A stretch of 64,000 nucleotides of DNA from Janthinobacterium sp. FW305-129 (lineage in GTDB: Bacteria > Pseudomonadota > Gammaproteobacteria > Burkholderiales > Burkholderiaceae_D). The stretch spans positions 186,001-250,000 of the forward strand of contig NZ_JACYMM010000005.1 of NCBI RefSeq assembly GCF_020858115.1. The letters run 5' to 3'. The notes below the pieces were generated by a model that did not search any database, was not told where the DNA came from, and was given only the letters and a program-made list of their open reading frames with translations. Within the stretch, counting starts at the first letter, position 1; each line of letters opens with the position of its first letter. Positions 18,284-27,262 of this stretch are shown piece by piece. The position numbers were made by a program, and so were the translations under genes.

Positions 18284-19426
18284 ATGCTGCTCAAGACCAA
18301 AGTCCTTCCTCTCGCCCTCGCCCTCGCCTTTGCCGGCCACGCGGGCGCACAGGAAATCATCAAGATCGGCCACGTCGCCCCGGTCTCTGGCGCCAGCTCC
18401 CACCTGGGCAAGGATAATGAGAACGCGGCCAAGATGGCGATCGAGGATTTGAACGCCAAAGGCTTCAAGATCGACGGCAAAGCCGTGAAATTCGTGCTGG
18501 TGCCCGAAGATGACGCCGCCGATCCCAAGCAGGGCACGGCCGTGGCGCAAAAGCTCGTCGACGCCAAGGTCAACGGCGTCGTCGGCCACCTGAACTCGGG
18601 CACGACGATTCCCGCCTCGCGCATTTACTTCAATGCCGGCATTCCGCAGATTTCGCCGGCCGCCACCAACCCGACCTACACCCAGCAAAAATTCAACACG
18701 GCCTTCCGCGTGGTGGCCAATGACAACAAGCTGGGGGGTACCCTGGGCGCGTATGCCGTGGGCAAGCTGCAAGCGAAGAAAATCGCCGTCATCGACGACC
18801 GCACGGCCTACGGCCAGGGCGTGGCGGAACAGTTCGTCAAGGGAGCCAAGAAGGCGGCACCTGGCGTGCAAATCGTCGGCAAGGAATTTACGAATGCCAA
18901 CGCGACGGACTTCAATGCCATTTTGACCAGCATCAAGTCGAAAAATCCCGACCTGATCTTCTTTGGCGGCATGGATTCCGTGGGCGGCCCCATGCTGCGC
19001 CAGATGAAGGCGCTGGGCATCAAGGCCAAGTTCATGGGCGGCGATGGCCTGTGCACGGAACCGCTGGGTAAGCTGGCCGGCGACGCCGTGGGCGAAGACA
19101 TGGTCACCTGCGCGGAAGCGGGCGGCGTGACGGGCGCGCAGCAAAAAGGCATGGACGATTTCCGCGCCCGCTACAAGCAGAAATACAATATGGAAGTGCA
19201 GCTGTACGCGCCGTACGTCTACGATGCCGTGATGACCATGGCCACCGCCATGCAGGATGCCAAATCGTCGAAACCGTCCGTCTACCTGCCATATCTGGCC
19301 AAGGTGCACTACCAGGGCGTGACGGGTCCGATCTCGTTCGACGCCAACGGCGACATCAAGGATGGCGCGCTGACCCTGTTCACGTATCGGGATGGCAAGA
19401 AAACCAAGATGGAAGTCGTCAAGTAA
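18284..19426 (+). CDS. Branched-chain amino-acid-type ABC transporter substrate-binding protein
   Basis: 380 residues. The start at 18284 has GGAG seven bases upstream and begins a signal peptide (LLKTKVLPLALALAFAGHAGA, cleavage near AGA-QE). The mature part is the LivJ/LivK fold: 'IIKIGHVAPVSGASSHLGKDN', 'VNGVVGHLNSGTTIPASRI', 'VYDAVMTMATAM'. It would capture branched-chain or related amino acids in the periplasm. No permease or ATPase genes are next to it, so it is an orphan binding protein that must share a transporter encoded elsewhere. It overlaps the convergent LysR gene by 8 bp. Confidence 0.93.
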   Translation: MLLKTKVLPLALALAFAGHAGAQEIIKIGHVAPVSGASSHLGKDNENAAKMAIEDLNAKGFKIDGKAVKFVLVPEDDAADPKQGTAVAQKLVDAKVNGVVGHLNSGTTIPASRIYFNAGIPQISPAATNPTYTQQKFNTAFRVVANDNKLGGTLGAYAVGKLQAKKIAVIDDRTAYGQGVAEQFVKGAKKAAPGVQIVGKEFTNANATDFNAILTSIKSKNPDLIFFGGMDSVGGPMLRQMKALGIKAKFMGGDGLCTEPLGKLAGDAVGEDMVTCAEAGGVTGAQQKGMDDFRARYKQKYNMEVQLYAPYVYDAVMTMATAMQDAKSSKPSVYLPYLAKVHYQGVTGPISFDANGDIKDGALTLFTYRDGKKTKMEVVK

Positions 19427-20321
19427 GCGGCTGCCCGGCCACGTAAGCCAGTAAACCTTCGGCCAGCGCGTCGAAGGTGGCGCGGCAGCGCAGGCTGCCG
19501 CGCAAGTCTTCATGCATGGTGACCCAGGTTTCCATCGGCAGCGAAAACGTTTGCGGCAACACACGCCGCAGGGCCGGATCGCGCGCCGCCAGCCTCGCCT
19601 GGCACACGCCGATGCCCGCGCCCGCGCGTATCAGGGCCAGCTGCGCCAGGTCGCTGTCGCTGCGCCAGGCAAAGTTTTCCCGCGTAAATCCCTGAAAGGC
19701 CGCGCCCGCGTTGCGCACGAACGGGCTTGCCTCGTCGTAGCCGATGACGGCGTGTTGCGCCAGATCAAGCAATCCCGCCGGCGTGCCATGGCGCGCCAGG
19801 TAATCCGCGTGCGCATGCAGGCCCAGCTCGATCTCGCCCACCTTGCGCGCCACCAGCTGCTCCTGGCGCGGACGCAGCATGCGCACGGCGATATCCGCTT
19901 CCCGGCGCAGCAAATCCTGCACCTTGTTGCTCAATACCAATTCAATGACCAGGCCCGGATGGCGCGCGCGCAAGCGGGCCAGGATGGGCGGCAGCACTTC
20001 CACGCCCACCACTTCGCTGGCCGCGATGCGCACGACGCCAGCCACGCCCTGCCCCTGGCTGCTGGCCGCGCGCTGCATCAGGGCCGCCGTGTGTTCCATG
20101 GTTTCCGCATGGGGCCGCAACGCCAGGGCCACTTCCGTGGGCAGCAAACCCTGCTGGGAGCGCGTAAACAGGGTCGCGCCCAGCGCCTGCTCAAGCGCGG
20201 CGATATGCCGGCCGGCGGTGGGCTGCGTGATGCCCAGCGCACGGGCCGCGCCGGACAGGGAGCCGTGCTTCAGCACGGCCAGCAGCGAACGGTAGTATTC
20301 CCAGGGAATGGCGGTAGTCAT
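19419..20321 (-). CDS. LysR-family transcriptional regulator
   Basis: 300 residues. The helix-turn-helix is at about residues 16-50 ('GSLSGAARALGITQPTAGRHIAALEQAL'), followed by the effector domain 'GVVRIAASEVVGVEVLPPIL'. The start at 20321 removes 14 residues of an upstream extension and gives the standard length. It is divergent from the SDR gene at 20413, its most likely target by the usual LysR rule. A small dyad overlaps its start codon. Its 3' end overlaps the binding-protein gene by 8 bp, which could allow antisense interference. Confidence 0.9.
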   Translation of the reverse strand: MTTAIPWEYYRSLLAVLKHGSLSGAARALGITQPTAGRHIAALEQALGATLFTRSQQGLLPTEVALALRPHAETMEHTAALMQRAASSQGQGVAGVVRIAASEVVGVEVLPPILARLRARHPGLVIELVLSNKVQDLLRREADIAVRMLRPRQEQLVARKVGEIELGLHAHADYLARHGTPAGLLDLAQHAVIGYDEASPFVRNAGAAFQGFTRENFAWRSDSDLAQLALIRAGAGIGVCQARLAARDPALRRVLPQTFSLPMETWVTMHEDLRGSLRCRATFDALAEGLLAYVAGQPLT

Positions 20322-20333
20322 ACATAAATGTAT
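20320..20333. promoter_or_regulatory. Small dyad over the LysR start (ATACAT-AA-ATGTAT)
   Basis: A perfect 6-bp inverted repeat in the 91-bp gap between the divergent LysR and SDR genes, overlapping the LysR initiation codon. It could be an autoregulatory LysR site; evidence is position and symmetry only. Confidence 0.3.
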
Positions 20334-20412
20334 AGTCTGTACTCGATGCTCGTCAATTCCCAATTAACCCTGCGCGGCAGATACTGGCACCATCAACCAC
20401 ACGGAGGTCAGG

Positions 20413-21435
20413 ATGGAGAACACGAAAAACACGGCATTGGTACTGGGCGCCACGGGCGGTATCGGCGGCGAGATGGTGCGCCAGCTATTGGCGGCGGGCT
20501 GGCAGGTGCGCGCCCTGACGCGGGGAGAAACGCCATCGCCACGGCGAGATAACATCGAATGGCTGCGCGGCGATGCGCTGTCGCGCGCGGACGTGCTGGC
20601 CGCCGCGCAAGGCTGCGCCGTCATCGTGCACGCCGTCAACCCGCCCGGCTACCGCCACTGGGGCCGGCTGGTGCTGCCCATGCTCGACAACACGATTGCC
20701 GCGGCCATCGCCGAAGGCGCCACCATCGTGCTGCCCGGCACCGTCTACAACTTTGGCCCCGACGCCTTTCCCGCGCCGGACGACTTACTGGCGGAAGACG
20801 CGCCGCAACATCCGCTCACGCGCAAGGGCGCCATCCGCGTGGAACTGGAAGCACGGCTGGAACGGGCCAGCACGCAGGGCGCGCGCGTGCTGATCGTGCG
20901 CGCGGGCGACTTCTTCGGCCCCCGCGCCGGCAATAACTGGTTTTCGCAGGGTCTCGTAAAACCGGGCCAGAGCGTGCGCAGCGTGCTGTATCCGGGCGCG
21001 CCCGGCGTGGGCCACCAATGGTCCTACCTGCCCGACGTGGCGCGCACGATGCTGCAATTGCTGGATGTCCGCGCCACCTTGCCCCCGTTTGCGCGCTTTC
21101 ACATGGCCGGCCACTGGGACCGCGACGGCCGGCAAATGACGGGCGCGATCGCCCGCGTGGTGGAACAGGCGACAGGAACCGCGCCCGCCATCCGGCGCTT
21201 CCCGTGGTGGCTGGTGACGCTGGCATCGCCGTTCGTGGCGACCCTGCGCGAAATGCGCGAGATGCGCTACCTGTGGCAAACGCCTCTATCCATGGACAAT
21301 GCGCGGCTGCAGGCCGTGCTGGGCCAGGAGCCGCATACGCCGCTCGACGAAGCGGTGCGGGCGACACTGGAGGGCATGGGCAATCTGCATAAGGCAGCGG
21401 GCAAAAAAAACGCGCCGGGATTGCCGGCGCGCTGA
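20413..21435 (+). CDS. NAD(P)-dependent epimerase/dehydratase-like protein (atypical SDR)
   Basis: 340 residues with a GGAGG site before the start. The N-terminal Rossmann motif is VLGATGGIGGEMV (GxxGxxG), followed by an acidic/basic ADP-ribose region and 'VHAVNPPGYRHW'. The canonical YxxxK is not obvious, typical of extended or atypical SDRs such as the NmrA-like and SDR_a groups. Substrate is unknown. The gene is divergent from a LysR regulator. The 3' end contains the terminator hairpin of the opposing cytochrome gene. Confidence 0.85.
   Translation: MENTKNTALVLGATGGIGGEMVRQLLAAGWQVRALTRGETPSPRRDNIEWLRGDALSRADVLAAAQGCAVIVHAVNPPGYRHWGRLVLPMLDNTIAAAIAEGATIVLPGTVYNFGPDAFPAPDDLLAEDAPQHPLTRKGAIRVELEARLERASTQGARVLIVRAGDFFGPRAGNNWFSQGLVKPGQSVRSVLYPGAPGVGHQWSYLPDVARTMLQLLDVRATLPPFARFHMAGHWDRDGRQMTGAIARVVEQATGTAPAIRRFPWWLVTLASPFVATLREMREMRYLWQTPLSMDNARLQAVLGQEPHTPLDEAVRATLEGMGNLHKAAGKKNAPGLPAR
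21403..21431 (-). terminator. Terminator of the cytochrome c gene
   Basis: The stem CGCGCCGG / CCGGCGCG has a 5-nt loop. On the minus strand it is followed by an 8-U tract. It lies 26 bp past the cytochrome stop and inside the last codons of the SDR gene. Confidence 0.75.
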
Positions 21436-21456
21436 TTGCAGATACTGCGGCACAGA

Positions 21457-21768
21457 TTATTTCTGTGCCAGCACCCATTTGACCAAGGTGCGGGCTTCCG
21501 CCTCGCTCACTTGCGGGTTGGCTGGCATCGGGATCGCGCCCCAGGTGCCGGAACCGCCCTTCATGACTTTCGCCACGAGCTTGGCTTCCGCGTCTTTCTG
21601 ACCGGCGTACTTGGCCGCCACGTCCTTATACGCGGGACCCACCAGTTTCGTGCTCACCGCGTGGCATGCCATGCAGTTTTTGGCTTTCGCCAGATCCGGA
21701 TTGGCCAACGCTGCTTGCGATGCCAGAGCCGATACGGCCAATACACTCACCAACATAAAACGTTTCAT
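21457..21768 (-). CDS. Class I cytochrome c (c551/c552 type)
   Basis: 103 residues. The signal peptide (MKRFMLVSVLAVSALASQAALA) is followed by the haem motif CMACH at residues 32-36. The methionine ligand lies in 'GAIPMPAN', and the final helix 'EAEARTLVKWVLAQK' is conserved. A small periplasmic electron carrier that donates to oxidases or peroxidases. It stands alone with its own terminator. Confidence 0.95.
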   Translation of the reverse strand: MKRFMLVSVLAVSALASQAALANPDLAKAKNCMACHAVSTKLVGPAYKDVAAKYAGQKDAEAKLVAKVMKGGSGTWGAIPMPANPQVSEAEARTLVKWVLAQK

Positions 21769-21940
21769 TGTCTTTTCTCCAAAGTTACTTCCTGCGGCAT
21801 TTTACTGTGTTTCCGCAGATGCACCACGAGCCCAGATCAAGCGTTTCAATGTAGTAACGCAATATAGACGGGAGGCATACCTATTCTGCCCCATCTGCGC
21901 GCCCATGGCCATGTTGTTTGTAAGGCGATGTAACGACGAA

Positions 21941-21966
21941 CGGCCCCGCATCGTCAAACGGGGCCG
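21941..21966 (-). terminator. Hairpin downstream of ilvD
   Basis: The stem CGGCCCCG / CGGGGCCG has a 10-nt loop and lies 23 bp after the ilvD stop. There is no U-tract, so it is a 3'-end stabiliser or a weak terminator. Confidence 0.4.
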
Positions 21967-21988
21967 GCCGTCGTACCGGCGCAACAGA

Positions 21989-23860
21989 TCAGCGTTTCTG
22001 CTTCTTCAGCTGGGAGAGATCGCGCACGGCGCCCCGGTCGGCCGACGTCGTCAGCGCCGCATACGCCTGCAGCGCCTGCGACACGTAGCGCTCGCGGTTG
22101 ACGGGCAGCCAGGCCGCGTCGCCCTTCGCTTCCATGGCGGCGCGGCGCGCGGCCAGCTCGGCATCCGTGATGCGCAGGTTGATGGTGCGCTCGGGGATGT
22201 CGATATCGATGAAGTCGCCTTCTTCCACCAGGCCGATGGCGCCGCCTTCGGCCGCTTCCGGCGAGGCGTGGCCGATCACCAGGCCCGAGGAGCCGCCCGA
22301 GAAGCGCCCGTCCGTGAACAGCGCGCACGCCTTGCCCAGGCCCTTCGATTTGATGTACGAGGTCGGATACAGCATTTCCTGCATGCCGGGGCCGCCTTTC
22401 GGGCCTTCGTAGCGGATGATGACGACGTCGCCTTCGTGCACGGTATCGGCCAAAATCGCTTCAACAGCGGAATCCTGGCTTTCGAACACGCGCGCCTTGC
22501 CCGAGAATTTCAAAATGCTTTCATCGACGCCTGCCGTCTTGACGATGCAGCCCTTTTCCGCCAGGTTGCCGTACAAGACGGCCAGGCCGCCATCCTGCGA
22601 GTAGGCGTGGGCCTTGTCGCGGATGCAGCCCGTGCTGCGGTCCGTATCGACGGCGGCGAAGCGCTCGGACTGCGAAAACGCCGTCTGCGTCGGCACACCG
22701 CCCGGCGCGGCGCGGAACAGTTCATGCACGGCGGGGTTATCCGTGCACATGATGTCGTTTTGCGCGATGGCGTCGGCCAGGGTCGGCGCGTGGATGGTCG
22801 GCAGGGTCGTGTTGAGCAGGCCGGCGCGCGCCAGTTCGCCCAGGATGCCCACGATGCCGCCCGCGCGGTGCACGTCTTCGATATGGTATTTGTCCGTCAT
22901 CGGCGCCACCTTGCACAGGCAAGGCACCTTGCGCGAGATGCGGTCGATGTCGGCCATGGTGAATTCCACCTCCGCCTCGTGCGCGGCGGCCAGCAGGTGC
23001 AGCACGGTATTCGTCGAGCCGCCCATGGAGACGTCAAGCGCCATGGCGTTTTCAAACGCCGCCTTGGTGGCGATCGAGCGTGGCAGCACCGAGTAATCGT
23101 CCTGCTCGTAGTGGCGCTTGGCCAGTTCCACGATCAGACGACCCGCGCGCAGGAACAGCTGCTGGCGGTCCGAGTGCGTGGCCAGAATCGTGCCGTTGCC
23201 GGGCAGGGCCAGGCCCAGCGCTTCCGTCAGGCAGTTCATCGAGTTAGCCGTGAACATGCCGGAGCAGGAGCCGCAGGTGGGGCAGGCCGAACGTTCGATC
23301 TCCGCCACGTCGGCGTCGGAGACGGTGCTGTCGCCGGCCTTGATCATGGCGTCGACCAGGTCCAGCTTGATGATCTTTTGCGTGCCGTTGACCACCTTGA
23401 CGACCTTGCCCGCTTCCATCGGCCCGCCGGAAATAAACACGACGGGGATATTGATGCGCATGGCGGCCATCAGCATGCCCGGCGTGATCTTGTCGCAGTT
23501 CGAGATGCACACCATGGCGTCGGCGCAGTGGGCGTTGACCATGTATTCGACGGAGTCGGCGATCAGGTCGCGCGAGGGCAGCGAATACAGCATGCCGCCG
23601 TGGCCCATGGCGATGCCGTCATCGACGGCGATGGTGTTGAATTCCTTGGCCACGCCGCCGGCCGCCTCGATCTCGCGCGCCACCATCTGTCCCAGGTCCT
23701 TCAGATGCACGTGACCGGGCACGAACTGGGTGAACGAGTTGACGACGGCGATGATCGGCTTGTCGAAGTCGCCATCCTTCATGCCGGTGGCGCGCCACAG
23801 GGCGCGGGCGCCAGCCATGTTGCGGCCGTGGGTGGTGGTGCGGGAGCGGTATTGCGGCAT
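21989..23860 (-). CDS. ilvD: Dihydroxy-acid dehydratase
   Basis: 623 residues, full length. It makes the 2-oxoacid precursors of valine and isoleucine. Fe-S ligand cysteines appear in '[11 protein letters not shown]' and '[19 protein letters not shown]'. The start '[21 protein letters not shown]' is the family N-terminus, with an AAGGA site. Divergent from a LysR regulator; the TTGACA at 23962-23967 (minus strand) is a possible -35 box but its -10 is poor. Confidence 0.98.
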   Translation of the reverse strand: MPQYRSRTTTHGRNMAGARALWRATGMKDGDFDKPIIAVVNSFTQFVPGHVHLKDLGQMVAREIEAAGGVAKEFNTIAVDDGIAMGHGGMLYSLPSRDLIADSVEYMVNAHCADAMVCISNCDKITPGMLMAAMRINIPVVFISGGPMEAGKVVKVVNGTQKIIKLDLVDAMIKAGDSTVSDADVAEIERSACPTCGSCSGMFTANSMNCLTEALGLALPGNGTILATHSDRQQLFLRAGRLIVELAKRHYEQDDYSVLPRSIATKAAFENAMALDVSMGGSTNTVLHLLAAAHEAEVEFTMADIDRISRKVPCLCKVAPMTDKYHIEDVHRAGGIVGILGELARAGLLNTTLPTIHAPTLADAIAQNDIMCTDNPAVHELFRAAPGGVPTQTAFSQSERFAAVDTDRSTGCIRDKAHAYSQDGGLAVLYGNLAEKGCIVKTAGVDESILKFSGKARVFESQDSAVEAILADTVHEGDVVIIRYEGPKGGPGMQEMLYPTSYIKSKGLGKACALFTDGRFSGGSSGLVIGHASPEAAEGGAIGLVEEGDFIDIDIPERTINLRITDAELAARRAAMEAKGDAAWLPVNRERYVSQALQAYAALTTSADRGAVRDLSQLKKQKR

Positions 23861-23946
23861 GATGGGGTCCTTCCAAGGATGATTGATGCCTGACTGCGCG
23901 GATTTTCAACAAAACCCTGCATGCAGTGGGGGTACGCCAGATTGCC

Positions 23947-23976
23947 TTGCGCGCGCGCCACTGTCAAATATATGAT
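23947..23976 (+). promoter_or_regulatory. Putative promoter of the LysR gene at 24034
   Basis: TTGCGC (23947-23952), 18-bp spacer, TATGAT (23971-23976). It overlaps a TTGACA reading the other way toward ilvD, so the two divergent units may compete. Confidence 0.4.
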
Positions 23977-24033
23977 GCACGTGCCTGTGAGTCGTTTTAC
24001 ATATCACAGCAATCAATCCGCATGGAAACGCAT

Positions 24034-24945
24034 ATGAACCTCGAACTGCGCCAGCTGCGCTACTTTGTCACCGTCGCCGAAGAATTGCACTTCGGCCGCG
24101 CCGCCGCGCGCCTGCACATGACGCAGCCGCCCCTGTCGCAAACCATCATGGCCCTGGAAGAACTGCTGGGCGCGCCCCTGTTCGTGCGCACGCGCCGCGA
24201 AGTGCAGCTGACGCCGGCAGGCACGGCCCTGCTGCCCGAGGCGCGCCGCCTGCTGGCGCAGGCGCTCGATTTGCCCGCGCTGGTGCGGCGGGCCGCGCAG
24301 GGCGAGGCGGGCCGTTTGAGCCTGGCGTTTGTCTCCTCGGCCGACTACAGCGTGCTGCCGCCGCTGCTGCGCGCCTACCAGACGGCCTATCCGCAGGTGC
24401 AGATCCAGTTGCAGGAAGCCACCTCGGATCTGCAGCTGGAGGAACTGCTGGCCGGACGCACGGATGCGGGCCTGCTGATCCCGCCCCTGCCCGAGAAGGC
24501 GAAAGAGGCGCTCGATTACCTGCCCGTGCTGGCCGAGCCGCTGGTGCTGGCCGCGCCGTCCGGCCTCGCCATATTGAATACGCCGGGGCCCGTGCGCCTG
24601 CGCGACGTGCCGCCCCTGCCCCTGATCATTTTCCCGCGCGCGATCTCGCCCGCCCTGCACGACGCCATCCTCGGCGTGTTCCGCGCGGCCGGCGTGACGC
24701 CCATGATCGGCCAGGAAGCGATCCAGATGCAAACCATCGTCAGCCTCGTCTCGGCTGGCATGGGCATCGCGCTTGTGCCACAATCGGTATCGAATCTGAT
24801 GCGCCCGGGCGTAGAATACAGGCCGCTGCAGGATGCTACGCCGCTGGTGGAAACGGGCCTGGCCTGGCGCCGCGACAATCCGTCCGCCGTGCTGCAAGGC
24901 TTTTTGGCGCTGCTGCGCAAGCAGATCGGCGCTGCCGCCGATTAA
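24034..24945 (+). CDS. LysR-family transcriptional regulator
   Basis: 303 residues. The start at 24034 has GGAAA seven bases upstream and yields the classic 'MNLELRQLRYFVTVAEELHF' N-terminus; an ATG at 24022 adds four residues. The helix-turn-helix is 'FGRAAARLHMTQPPLSQTIMALEELLG', of the CatR/BenM/CbbR-like subgroup. The effector domain runs from about residue 90. It is divergent from ilvD by 173 bp and may regulate it, although LysR control of ilvD is not a general rule. Confidence 0.92.
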   Translation: MNLELRQLRYFVTVAEELHFGRAAARLHMTQPPLSQTIMALEELLGAPLFVRTRREVQLTPAGTALLPEARRLLAQALDLPALVRRAAQGEAGRLSLAFVSSADYSVLPPLLRAYQTAYPQVQIQLQEATSDLQLEELLAGRTDAGLLIPPLPEKAKEALDYLPVLAEPLVLAAPSGLAILNTPGPVRLRDVPPLPLIIFPRAISPALHDAILGVFRAAGVTPMIGQEAIQMQTIVSLVSAGMGIALVPQSVSNLMRPGVEYRPLQDATPLVETGLAWRRDNPSAVLQGFLALLRKQIGAAAD

Positions 24946-25023
24946 ATTAAGTGGCCGCTAAGGCAAAAAACCGCAAGCGCCCCCATACTACGCAACCTTG
25001 GCTTTAAACAAAGAAAGAAACCC

Positions 25024-25848
25024 ATGCTGATACACCCGATGCCCGACCCGATAGCAATCCAGATCGGCCCGCTCGCCGTGCACTGGTACGGCCTGATGTA
25101 TGTGCTGGCCTTCGCCCTGTTCATTATCCTGGGCCGCGTGCGCATCAGGCAGCCGCATATCGCCGTGCTGGGATGGAAGAAGGAAGACCTCGACGACATG
25201 CTGTTCTACGGCATGCTGGGCGTGGTGATCGGCGGGCGCCTGGGCGAAGTGCTGTTCTACCGTCCCGAATACTTCATGCAGAACCCGCTGGAGATCTTCA
25301 TGGTCTGGCATGGCGGCATGTCCTTCCATGGCGGCTTCCTCGGCGTCATCCTGGCCATGTACCTGTGGAGCCGCAAGGCGGGCCGCAACCTGTTCGACGT
25401 GCTCGACTTCATCGCCCCGCTGGTGCCGCTCGGCTACGCGGCCGGCCGCTTGGGCAATTTCATCAATGCCGAACTGCCGGGCCGCATCGCCCCGGACACC
25501 CTGCCGTGGGCCATGCAGTGGCCGGGCATCCCGTATCCCGTGCACCCGTCGCCGATCTACCAGATGCTGGTCGACGGCATTTTAGTGTTCATCATCCTGT
25601 GGCTGTATGCGCGCAAGCAGCGCCCGCGCATGGCCGTGGGTGCCATGTTCACCCTCTTGTACGGCTGCGCGCGCTTCTTCACGGAATACTTCCGCACGCC
25701 GGACTGGGAAGTCGTGTGGCTGGGCGTGCCGATCACCTCGGGCCAGATGCTGTCGCTGCCGATGATCGTCGGCGCCATCGCGCTGCTCGTGTGGGCATAT
25801 AAAAGCCAGGTGATGGGCACGCCGCCCACCAAGGCCCGCCCGGTCTGA
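25024..25848 (+). CDS. lgt: Phosphatidylglycerol--prolipoprotein diacylglyceryl transferase
   Basis: 274 residues with seven predicted membrane helices. It transfers diacylglycerol to the lipobox cysteine of prolipoproteins, such as the lipoproteins at 786 and 63653 in this window. Family markers are 'IGPLAVHWYGLMYVLAF', 'VVIGGRLGEVLFYRPEYF', 'GGMSFHGGFLG' and 'AAGRLGNFINAELPGR' (the Lgt signature with essential Arg/Asn/Glu). It ends 7 bp from the convergent EVE gene. Confidence 0.98.
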   Translation: MLIHPMPDPIAIQIGPLAVHWYGLMYVLAFALFIILGRVRIRQPHIAVLGWKKEDLDDMLFYGMLGVVIGGRLGEVLFYRPEYFMQNPLEIFMVWHGGMSFHGGFLGVILAMYLWSRKAGRNLFDVLDFIAPLVPLGYAAGRLGNFINAELPGRIAPDTLPWAMQWPGIPYPVHPSPIYQMLVDGILVFIILWLYARKQRPRMAVGAMFTLLYGCARFFTEYFRTPDWEVVWLGVPITSGQMLSLPMIVGAIALLVWAYKSQVMGTPPTKARPV

Positions 25849-25855
25849 GGAGCAG

Positions 25856-26320
25856 TCAAGCCTGTAGCTTGCTTGTAATCACTTTCCATTGCGCCGGCGT
25901 CACGGGCGTGATCGACAGCCGGCTGCCCTTCTTGAGCAGCAGCATGTCTTCCAGCTCCGGCATCTGGCGCATCTCGGACAGGGGCAGCAGCGCCGTCTTC
26001 TTCACGCCGCGCACGTCGACGCTGATCCAGCGCGGCTGCTCAGGGGTGGCCTTGGCATCGAAATACTTGCCGCCTTCTTCAAACTGGCTGTGATCGGGAT
26101 ATGCGCCGCTGGCCACTTCGGCCACGCCCGCCACGCCCGGCTGCGGGCAGCTGGAGTGATAAAACAGCACGCCATCGCCCGGCTGCATGCCATCGCGCAT
26201 GAAATTGCGCGCCTGGTAGTTGCGCACGCCGAACCACGGCATGGTGTGCCGGGGCGCCGCCATCAGGTCGTCGATGCTCACTTCATCGGGTTCGGATTTC
26301 ATCAGCCAGTATTGTTTCAT
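25856..26320 (-). CDS. EVE-domain protein (thymocyte nuclear protein 1-like)
   Basis: 154 residues, one complete EVE domain. It opens with 'MKQYWLMKSEPDEVSIDDL' and contains 'WFGVRNYQARNFMRDGMQPGDGVLFYHS', the conserved core. EVE domains belong to the PUA-like group and bind modified bases in nucleic acids. It is next to the 6S RNA and zapA genes but has a terminator between it and them. Confidence 0.93.
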   Translation of the reverse strand: MKQYWLMKSEPDEVSIDDLMAAPRHTMPWFGVRNYQARNFMRDGMQPGDGVLFYHSSCPQPGVAGVAEVASGAYPDHSQFEEGGKYFDAKATPEQPRWISVDVRGVKKTALLPLSEMRQMPELEDMLLLKKGSRLSITPVTPAQWKVITSKLQA

Positions 26321-26348
26321 GCAGACTCCGTGTGAAAGCGCCAGACGT

Positions 26349-26383
26349 AAAAAAACGGTTGCGCAGGATGCGGCAACCGTTTT
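26349..26383 (-). terminator. Rho-independent terminator downstream of 6S RNA
   Basis: An 11-bp perfect stem (AAAACGGTTGC / GCAACCGTTTT) has a 10-nt loop and, on the minus strand, ends in a 7-U tract. It would end transcripts from the 6S RNA and zapA side before the EVE gene. Confidence 0.85.
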
Positions 26384-26419
26384 CAGTTGTACTTACAAAT
26401 CTTACAAATGCAATGCAAA

Positions 26420-26602
26420 TTGGGCCCCGCCTGTGCCGCTATGCCGGCATCCCGAACCAAACGGTTCAAGGTGGTCACGTTAGTTCAATTTCGGGTTCGT
26501 CGAACGAGCGACGCTCACTCCCATCAAACAAAATTCGCAACCGATGCGCATAAATGGTTCAAGGAATATATGGCAATCGCGAACACCGCAGGGTAGACCC
26601 AA
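26420..26602 (-). ncRNA. ssrS: 6S RNA
   Basis: On the minus strand downstream of zapA, the place usual for 6S RNA in proteobacteria. The sequence has betaproteobacterial 6S hallmarks: a 5' CCCUGCGGUGUUCGC block, the 3' block GAUGCCGGCAUAGCGGCAC, and a closing stem pairing CCCUGC (26588-26593) with GCGGGG (26425-26430), extended by UUGGGUC with GGCCCAA. The middle holds paired UUGAACC/GGUUCAAGG-type arms flanking an unpaired centre. Size is about 170-183 nt. 6S RNA mimics an open promoter and sequesters sigma-70 RNA polymerase in stationary phase. Ends are accurate to about 10 nt. Confidence 0.85.
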
Positions 26603-26629
26603 GTTTACTCCTTTGATCGCGCATCGCAA
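26602..26629 (-). promoter_or_regulatory. Possible 6S RNA promoter
   Basis: On the minus strand, TTGCGA (26624-26629), 16-bp spacer, TAAACT (26602-26607). This would start transcription near 26595, so the outer closing stem would lie upstream of the start. Otherwise 6S is processed from a zapA read-through transcript. Confidence 0.35.
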
Positions 26630-26651
26630 AGACAAATCGTACCGTGTCCGC

Positions 26652-26963
26652 TTAAAAAAGGTTTTCCTGGGGCGTCAGTGCGCTGTCCAGTACCGTGTGC
26701 ATGGCCGAGATCTTTTGCTTCACTTCCAGGATCGTCAGTTCCGACAGCGGACCTTGCGGCGACTTCACGGAAAGGAATTCCGCGGCCACGCCCAAGGCGG
26801 CCAGCACGGCGATGCGGTCATTGCCCTTGACCTTGCCCGCGTCGCGGATGGCTTTCATTTTGCTATCGAGATAAATCGCCGCTTCGCGCAACGCGCGCTC
26901 TTCGCCGTCGCGGCACACCATGCTGTAGGACTGGCCCATGATATTGACATCGACACGCGGCAT
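26652..26963 (-). CDS. zapA: Cell division protein ZapA
   Basis: 103 residues, the normal ZapA size. It opens with 'MPRVDVNIMGQSYSMVCRDGEE' (globular head), then 'AAIYLDSKMKAIRDAGKVKGNDRIAVLAALGVAAEFL' leading into the coiled-coil tail. It crosslinks FtsZ filaments at the division ring. Its ATG overlaps the stop of the upstream ZapB-like gene by one base (TAATG), so the two are coupled. The 6S RNA gene follows. Confidence 0.95.
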   Translation of the reverse strand: MPRVDVNIMGQSYSMVCRDGEERALREAAIYLDSKMKAIRDAGKVKGNDRIAVLAALGVAAEFLSVKSPQGPLSELTILEVKQKISAMHTVLDSALTPQENLF

Positions 26964-27226
26964 TACGCTTCCTTCTCGTTCTCGGCAATATAGGCGCCCG
27001 CCTCCGAAGCGGCTTGCTCCAGGCCAGCTTGCACCAGTTCGGGAATTTTTTCCAGCAACGCTTCCACCCGCTCCTGCGCCTCGCGCATGCGTTGCACATA
27101 CAGGGCGTTCTCGGCGGCCAGCGCGGCATTGTCCTTGCGCAATTGCGCGTTTTCACGGCGCAGCGCATGGGTCATTTCGGCCAGCAGGCCTATTTTGTCG
27201 GATAATTCGTTGAATTCGGAAATCAT
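26963..27226 (-). CDS. ZapB-like coiled-coil protein (TIGR02449/DUF904 type)
   Basis: About 87 residues, almost entirely one coiled coil: 'FNELSDKIGLLAEMTHALRRENAQLRKDNAALAAENALYVQRM'. Short proteins of this kind precede zapA in many beta- and gammaproteobacteria and are regarded as ZapB-like division factors. The start at 27226 gives the family N-terminus. The promoter predicted just upstream places the transcription start at this ATG, so the mRNA may be leaderless; no Shine-Dalgarno is needed or clearly seen. Confidence 0.8.
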   Translation of the reverse strand: MISEFNELSDKIGLLAEMTHALRRENAQLRKDNAALAAENALYVQRMREAQERVEALLEKIPELVQAGLEQAASEAGAYIAENEKEA

Positions 27227-27232
27227 CCCGCC

Positions 27233-27262
27233 ACTATAGGGCGGACGCTCCATGGGCGTCAA
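27233..27262 (-). promoter_or_regulatory. Promoter of the zapB-like/zapA unit
   Basis: On the minus strand, TTGACG (27257-27262), 18-bp spacer, TATAGT (27233-27238). Only six bases separate the -10 box from the initiating ATG. Confidence 0.55.
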
